A DNA stretch of 8,136 nt from Caldifarciminota bacterium (GTDB lineage: Bacteria; Hydrothermota; Tepidihabitantia; Tepidihabitantales; JAOUPE01), in assembly GCA_029880025.1 (NCBI GenBank), contig JAOUPE010000060.1:1-8136 (forward strand), read 5' to 3'. The position numbers and the translations under genes were made by a program. Below the pieces are notes generated by a model that saw nothing but the letters and a program-made list of their open reading frames with translations, was not told where the DNA came from and made no database searches. Shown one piece after another: positions 4,276-8,136 of the stretch (the first letter of the stretch is position 1; each line of letters begins with the position of its first letter).

Positions 4276-7200
4276 TCAATTCAGTTTGATAATCTTCAGA
4301 ATTTGTTTCTCAGGATTTTGTCCTTCAGTTTTACATAATACAAAATATAGTCCAGGTGACACTTGTCTGCCTGATTGGTCAGTCCCGTCCCACAAACTTG
4401 AAGTTTGACCCGAGGACTGCTTCAAGCAGTTCAAGCTTTTAATTAACCTACCGATTGGGTCATAGATTTTTAGTTCATTAAACCCTAACCCCGAGATTTT
4501 AAATTCTACCTTTTTTAAGAACGGATTGGGCAAGCATTCCAGTTTTGAATTTTGTATTTTCAATTTTAAATTTTCATTTATCCCAATGAAGGAATCCGGT
4601 GGGTCGGTCGTGAATTTTATCGCACGACCGCTGTCAAGTGGAGCCGCGGCTGGTGGATAGTAATTGGCAAATGTATATTCGACTCCATCGTTGTGGGCGT
4701 GGTTTTTAATACCAGTGGTAGCAAAATTGTGAGCAGTGGGGGGGTAGAGAAAAGTCGAATCATCATTCACCACTTCATAATATTGGAATAATATCTCACC
4801 ATCACCAGTTTGGGTTGAATAGTAAGCAGGGTCGAAAAGAATTGCCTGGAAAGTCTGAAGTTCAGCAATTATTGGTGTTAAAAATCCGTGCACATGATGA
4901 ATCCGACTCCACTCTACAATAAACCGATGATTTGTTGCATCATTAAAATAATAAACTCCAGAAGCATTTAAGGTATCGGGTCGAAAATCATCCCAGAAAA
5001 CGGCAACTAAGCCGGGTGGTCCCATCGTTGAAGGAATATGCCAGTTATAAGGGTCAGCCAACCAAACTGAATCCATTGCCAGATAACCATTAGAGCAGAT
5101 TGAAATCCGGTTATAGTTTCGTCCATAATAACGGAAAACGAAGGGCAATTGAACTAATTTGACATCATCATTTGATAATTGCACTCTTGTGCCACTGCCG
5201 CCAAAATTCGGGTCAATCTCTATCCAGGAATAATCCGGATGTTCTGGACAATCGATATCGGTATTGTCATAAGCAAAATAGCCATAAAAGTCGGGTCCTA
5301 ATGGTGCAGTAGTCGTTACCTGTCCAATATAAAGCGAAAAGTTAACAATCTCTTGGACGCCATTGCCGGTAATGAATAATTGCAAAGGAATACCTCGCCC
5401 AATCGCACACGAACTTTGAGCATAAAGCCGAAAATGGTCACTATTATTAACTGCCGAATCACCTGGATTTATTGTTCCAAATTGTCCAATTGAATCTAAA
5501 ATTATTGCTGCATTAGTCAAAGTTCTAAGTATCCCTTGTGTGTTTTGTATCGTAAGGTCACCGCGATTTCGCAGCCAAACTGTCAAATCAGCACTTTCAC
5601 CTGGGTCTAAAAGACCATTTCCACCATCAATTATTTGATGTCGAATTACCTTTAAAGTCGGGGCTGGGACCGAGATATCGATTCCGGAATGCCAGATACT
5701 ATCACCGGATTGGATTACTAAGTCAAAATTAATTTCATGATTATTTGGACAGCTCTCTACAACAAAGAATTGGAATGGACTGGCTGAGGCAGTAGCACCT
5801 GGTCCGATATCACCATAGTTTTTAATTGAATCCGTAATATAAACTAAATGGTCCGAACTTCTCAATATCGCCTGAGTACTAAATGCAGTTTGTGAAGTTC
5901 CATAATTTTTTAACGAAACATCAAGTGAAGCAATTAAACCTGGACCAAGATTATTTAAATTATGGTCATAGTAACCCACATAGAGTCCAGGTGAACTGAC
6001 CATAATGTTTCCACAATAAGGTATCCGATTATGTTTGGTTACCGTTATAAACATCGTATCCTGCGTAGTCGGTCTTATCGCCAGCGAAATCAAACCCGAA
6101 GCATCCGTATATCCAGTCTTCTTCACTTCATTTGACTTCAACAATGAGACCAAAGCACCAGATAACGGTTGTCCGTTATAGTCAGTCACTCTAACGGTAA
6201 AATAATTGCCACCAATTGGTATGGTTGCGGGGTATTCGACCGAAATTGGTTTTGGGACTGCGGTCCACATTGAGAGACTCGGGTCACCAAGTAAATTATA
6301 AGTTTCAATATGGGCTCTTAGGTAAGAAGAATCAATCGCCAGCGGAAAATTTTTCATCAGTTCAAGTTTACCCCGATACATCGCTGGCGCACAATTGGTA
6401 ATCCCTTCGCTTAAGATTCCTTGATAGATGCCATAATCAATACAGTTGTTGAATCGGGTTGAAGTGCTAGTCCAAGCAGCACCAAAAAAAGCTACTCCAC
6501 CATTAGGATTAGTTGGCGAACCGGTACTAAGCCACATCGCGCCGAAACAAGGATTAGCATTAAAATTTCCAGTGCCACAATAGATACTGGTTACTACAGG
6601 CAGTTTCCAGCCATTAGATAAACCTGCAACATCACCTATATAAAATTGCGGATAGTGCCATCCTCGATAATCACCCCAACCCCGACCGTTAATAAAACTG
6701 ACACCGGCATTAACTAAGACCCGAATCGTTTCCGGAGCATTAGGATAAGGAGGTAAATCATGAAAAACGGTATCGGCGGTTAAAAAGCCATAATCAATTA
6801 ACTTTTCTCTAACCCAGCGCTTGGTAGCAAGTGCAGTAACAACTCTGCCACCGCCTTCTTGATAAGTAGTAGCAACCATTAGAGCTTTTCGATACCAAAG
6901 AGTATCCGCAAGATAAGGTGTCTTCTTCTCATAGCCAATCGTTTTTGCTACCATCACATCTAACTCACCGGCAGTAGCGGCGGGAAATCTACCGACCATC
7001 AAATCAGCAAAATTATCGTTGCCGTCAACGCAAGAAAAAGGATAATCGGTAACGGTAAATCCTGCGAAACTGCTGATAAATGGTTCGATTTTTGGTTTCG
7101 AACCAACCAGAAGCACATACTCTGGTGTAATTTGCCAGGTTCTGTAGGCGTTAGCAATAGAATCCTTAATCACCGCTGGGTTGTTACCGCCAAATTCTGA

Positions 7201-7821
7201 CAACTTTTTAACTGTAACATACCATCCTTTTTGTTCTTTCCAACGAGCAAGAGATAGAATATTATTATAAAACTCGTCCGCAACAATAATTAAATATCCT
7301 TCAGGCGTAGATAACTCAGAACATTCGTAGTTGAGAATGGTGTTTCGATAAATCAAATTGAACGACGAAGAAACATTTAGCGGACGGTATTTGGTCAAGC
7401 CATTGACTTTCAATTCGACTCGATGGTAATGAATTATTTTGTCGTTGTCCTTATCATATCGTGCAGTTTTTATAATCAATGGGATAACGGAAAGTCCTCT
7501 CATTTTCCCTGGTTCGCCTAAACTTACAACCGTGTTTTTGTCTTCATCGGTAAATTCTTTTTGGATATTAGGAAAATCAGTAGCTGAATAGACTACAGAA
7601 TCAATCGCTGTCACCAAAATAGCAGGTTTGTTACCTTCTGAAACAGCAATTAATCGTGCTTGATTTAAGTATTCATAATCATCAACAAATGGTGGCATTG
7701 TAATACTAACTCTTGAACCTTTAAAATCCCATACCGGCTGGGTAACGCAAAATGCAACTCGCCAAATGCTAAATATGATAATGACAAAGCGAAAGGCATG
7801 GTGCAAAAAGTTCAGTCTCAT
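4276..7821 (-). CDS. Gingipain-like (peptidase C25 family) secreted multidomain protein with T9SS-type sorting domain
   Basis: This is an 1181-residue exported protein. Residues 1-25 are a signal segment. Residues 30-160 look like a C25 pro-region. Residues 175-520 are the C25 domain: YLIIVADEFYNNI (176-188), TDYPFSCVDGNDNFADLMVGRFPAAT (258-283), catalytic-type Cys415 in SIYCGTGNF, and LLGDPSLSMW (510-519). By comparison with RgpB (GHG, then ACVNGDF), the dyad His position is Arg380 (GRG), so activity is uncertain. Residues 525-610 form an Ig-like domain. Residues 625-720 and 725-830 look like CARDB repeats (DGGNGLLDPGE, 732-742). Residues 840-1075 are an unnamed beta-rich domain (FRYYG, NGYLAM, VFWDDF). 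Residues 1095-1181 are the sorting domain (LPNPF, IYDPIGRL, LWDGTDQSG, SPGLYFV). GGAGG (complement of 7829-7833) supports ATG 7821, which overlaps the upstream stop as ATGA. PorU, the T9SS sortase, is also C25, but its catalytic domain sits further in; a gingipain-like cargo protein fits better. Confidence 0.85.
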   Translation of the reverse strand: MRLNFLHHAFRFVIIIFSIWRVAFCVTQPVWDFKGSRVSITMPPFVDDYEYLNQARLIAVSEGNKPAILVTAIDSVVYSATDFPNIQKEFTDEDKNTVVSLGEPGKMRGLSVIPLIIKTARYDKDNDKIIHYHRVELKVNGLTKYRPLNVSSSFNLIYRNTILNYECSELSTPEGYLIIVADEFYNNILSLARWKEQKGWYVTVKKLSEFGGNNPAVIKDSIANAYRTWQITPEYVLLVGSKPKIEPFISSFAGFTVTDYPFSCVDGNDNFADLMVGRFPAATAGELDVMVAKTIGYEKKTPYLADTLWYRKALMVATTYQEGGGRVVTALATKRWVREKLIDYGFLTADTVFHDLPPYPNAPETIRVLVNAGVSFINGRGWGDYRGWHYPQFYIGDVAGLSNGWKLPVVTSIYCGTGNFNANPCFGAMWLSTGSPTNPNGGVAFFGAAWTSTSTRFNNCIDYGIYQGILSEGITNCAPAMYRGKLELMKNFPLAIDSSYLRAHIETYNLLGDPSLSMWTAVPKPISVEYPATIPIGGNYFTVRVTDYNGQPLSGALVSLLKSNEVKKTGYTDASGLISLAIRPTTQDTMFITVTKHNRIPYCGNIMVSSPGLYVGYYDHNLNNLGPGLIASLDVSLKNYGTSQTAFSTQAILRSSDHLVYITDSIKNYGDIGPGATASASPFQFFVVESCPNNHEINFDLVIQSGDSIWHSGIDISVPAPTLKVIRHQIIDGGNGLLDPGESADLTVWLRNRGDLTIQNTQGILRTLTNAAIILDSIGQFGTINPGDSAVNNSDHFRLYAQSSCAIGRGIPLQLFITGNGVQEIVNFSLYIGQVTTTAPLGPDFYGYFAYDNTDIDCPEHPDYSWIEIDPNFGGSGTRVQLSNDDVKLVQLPFVFRYYGRNYNRISICSNGYLAMDSVWLADPYNWHIPSTMGPPGLVAVFWDDFRPDTLNASGVYYFNDATNHRFIVEWSRIHHVHGFLTPIIAELQTFQAILFDPAYYSTQTGDGEILFQYYEVVNDDSTFLYPPTAHNFATTGIKNHAHNDGVEYTFANYYPPAAAPLDSGRAIKFTTDPPDSFIGINENLKLKIQNSKLECLPNPFLKKVEFKISGLGFNELKIYDPIGRLIKSLNCLKQSSGQTSSLWDGTDQSGRQVSPGLYFVLCKTEGQNPEKQILKIIKLN
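4394..4435. repeat. CTT(G/C)AAG palindromes inside the C25-like gene's sorting domain
   Basis: AAACTTGAAGTTT (4394-4406) and CTGCTTCAAGCAG (4417-4429, extendable to 15 bases at 4416-4430) are palindromes with a single central base. The 19-mer CTGCTTCAAGCAGTTCAAG (4417-4435) is the exact reverse complement of 3049-3067. The flanking 14-mer CCCACAAACTTGAA (4389-4402) is also at 3041-3054, in the same orientation, where it encodes the shared SSLWD. The coding-strand product is the loop LNCLKQSSGQTSS before LWDG. Confidence 0.6.
4542..4576. repeat. Heptanucleotide repeats in the linker of the C25-like gene
   Basis: Five degenerate 7-base units run in register: GTTTTGA, ATTTTGT, ATTTTCA, ATTTTAA, ATTTTCA. 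On the coding strand they encode most of NENLKLKIQNSKL, the linker directly before LPNPF. The neighbouring propeller gene has the same repeat class at the same domain boundary (3206-3240). Confidence 0.6.
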
Positions 7822-8136
7822 TTTTCTTCCTCCTTTGCCACAATGGTCAATCCGGACCGACCATGGGCAATATAAATATAATCATCGAGTACAAAAACAC
7901 TATAAGCGTATCCTCCAATTTTCATAATCGCATCAATTTTTGGTTCATTTGGGTTATTGATGTCAACCACTCCCAAGCCAGAATCTCCTAATGCGATATA
8001 TAATAAATTGTCCACCATATAAATTTTACGAGCATAGCCAGGTAAGTCAAGCCTGCTAATAATCTGAGGGTTGGTTTTATCTTTTATGTTAATTACCACT
8101 ATTCCTCCAGTACCATCAGCAACAAATGCAAAGGAA
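7818..8136 (-). CDS. LVIVD-repeat protein, C-terminal part (5' end outside window)
   Basis: The frame is open to the window edge, so only about 105 C-terminal residues are seen. They show two full cycles of the LVIVD repeat: 'FVADGTGGIVVINIKDKTNPQ', then 'YIALGDSGLGVVDINNPNEPK', then 'YIAHGRSGLTIVAKEEEK'. Between them come GYARKIYMVDN and GYAYSVFVLDD. The repeats of this family form a beta-propeller, and the proteins are usually secreted or on the cell surface; no catalytic role is known to me. A GTG at 8097-8099 encodes an internal Val within a repeat and is not the start. The stop TGA (7818-7820) overlaps the ATG of the C25-like gene, which implies a shared transcript and probable translational coupling. 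Two other repeat-built exported proteins follow in the same operon. The missing N-terminus should carry the signal peptide and the promoter. Confidence 0.85.
   Translation of the reverse strand, partial: SFAFVADGTGGIVVINIKDKTNPQIISRLDLPGYARKIYMVDNLLYIALGDSGLGVVDINNPNEPKIDAIMKIGGYAYSVFVLDDYIYIAHGRSGLTIVAKEEEK

Overview
The window suggests a Gram-negative-type bacterium of the FCB superphylum or a related uncultivated lineage, possibly candidate division WOR-3. This is an inference. It rests on a moderately AT-rich genome, a PorV/PorQ-type outer-membrane barrel, an OmpA-type peptidoglycan-binding tail, and two secreted proteins ending in the 'PNPF ... IYD..G ... LWDG.D..G ... PG.YFV' sorting domain typical of type IX secretion (T9SS) cargo. 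The taxonomic call comes from recalled family patterns, not from a database search.

Layout. Positions 1-606 (+) hold the 3' two thirds of a homocysteine S-methyltransferase. A short gap (607-785) carries a degenerate repeat, a perfect palindrome and a good sigma70-like promoter. The promoter leads into 786-2528 (+), a PorV/PorQ-like barrel followed by two carboxypeptidase-regulatory-like domains and an OmpA C-terminal domain. A 411-base convergent intergenic region (2529-2939) has no convincing gene. It holds a probable terminator hairpin, a 15-bp-phased repeat, a GC-rich hairpin and a tandem array of 12-bp units. The rest is a minus-strand operon, in order of transcription: an LVIVD-repeat protein (7818-8136, 5' end outside the window), a 1181-residue C25/gingipain-like protein (4276-7821) and a seven-bladed Ycf48-like propeller protein (2940-4256). 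The first two overlap by 4 bases (ATGA). The last two are 19 bases apart.

How the genes fit together. Both complete minus-strand proteins have an N-terminal signal sequence and a C-terminal sorting domain, so they are probably exported and displayed at the cell surface. The plus-strand barrel/OmpA protein is a plausible cell-envelope partner: PorV-family barrels act as shuttles for T9SS cargo, and CRD plus OmpA modules resemble the tail of PorE. The methyltransferase belongs to methionine metabolism and looks unrelated.

Most interesting points. (1) The C25-like protein keeps the catalytic Cys but has Arg where the dyad His should be. (2) The PorV-like barrel is fused to a PorE-like tail. (3) The two sorting domains carry short CTT(G/C)AAG palindromes and heptanucleotide repeats inside coding sequence at equivalent sites, including one identical 19-mer in opposite orientations. 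(4) There is an unexplained 12-bp tandem array in the convergent intergenic region.
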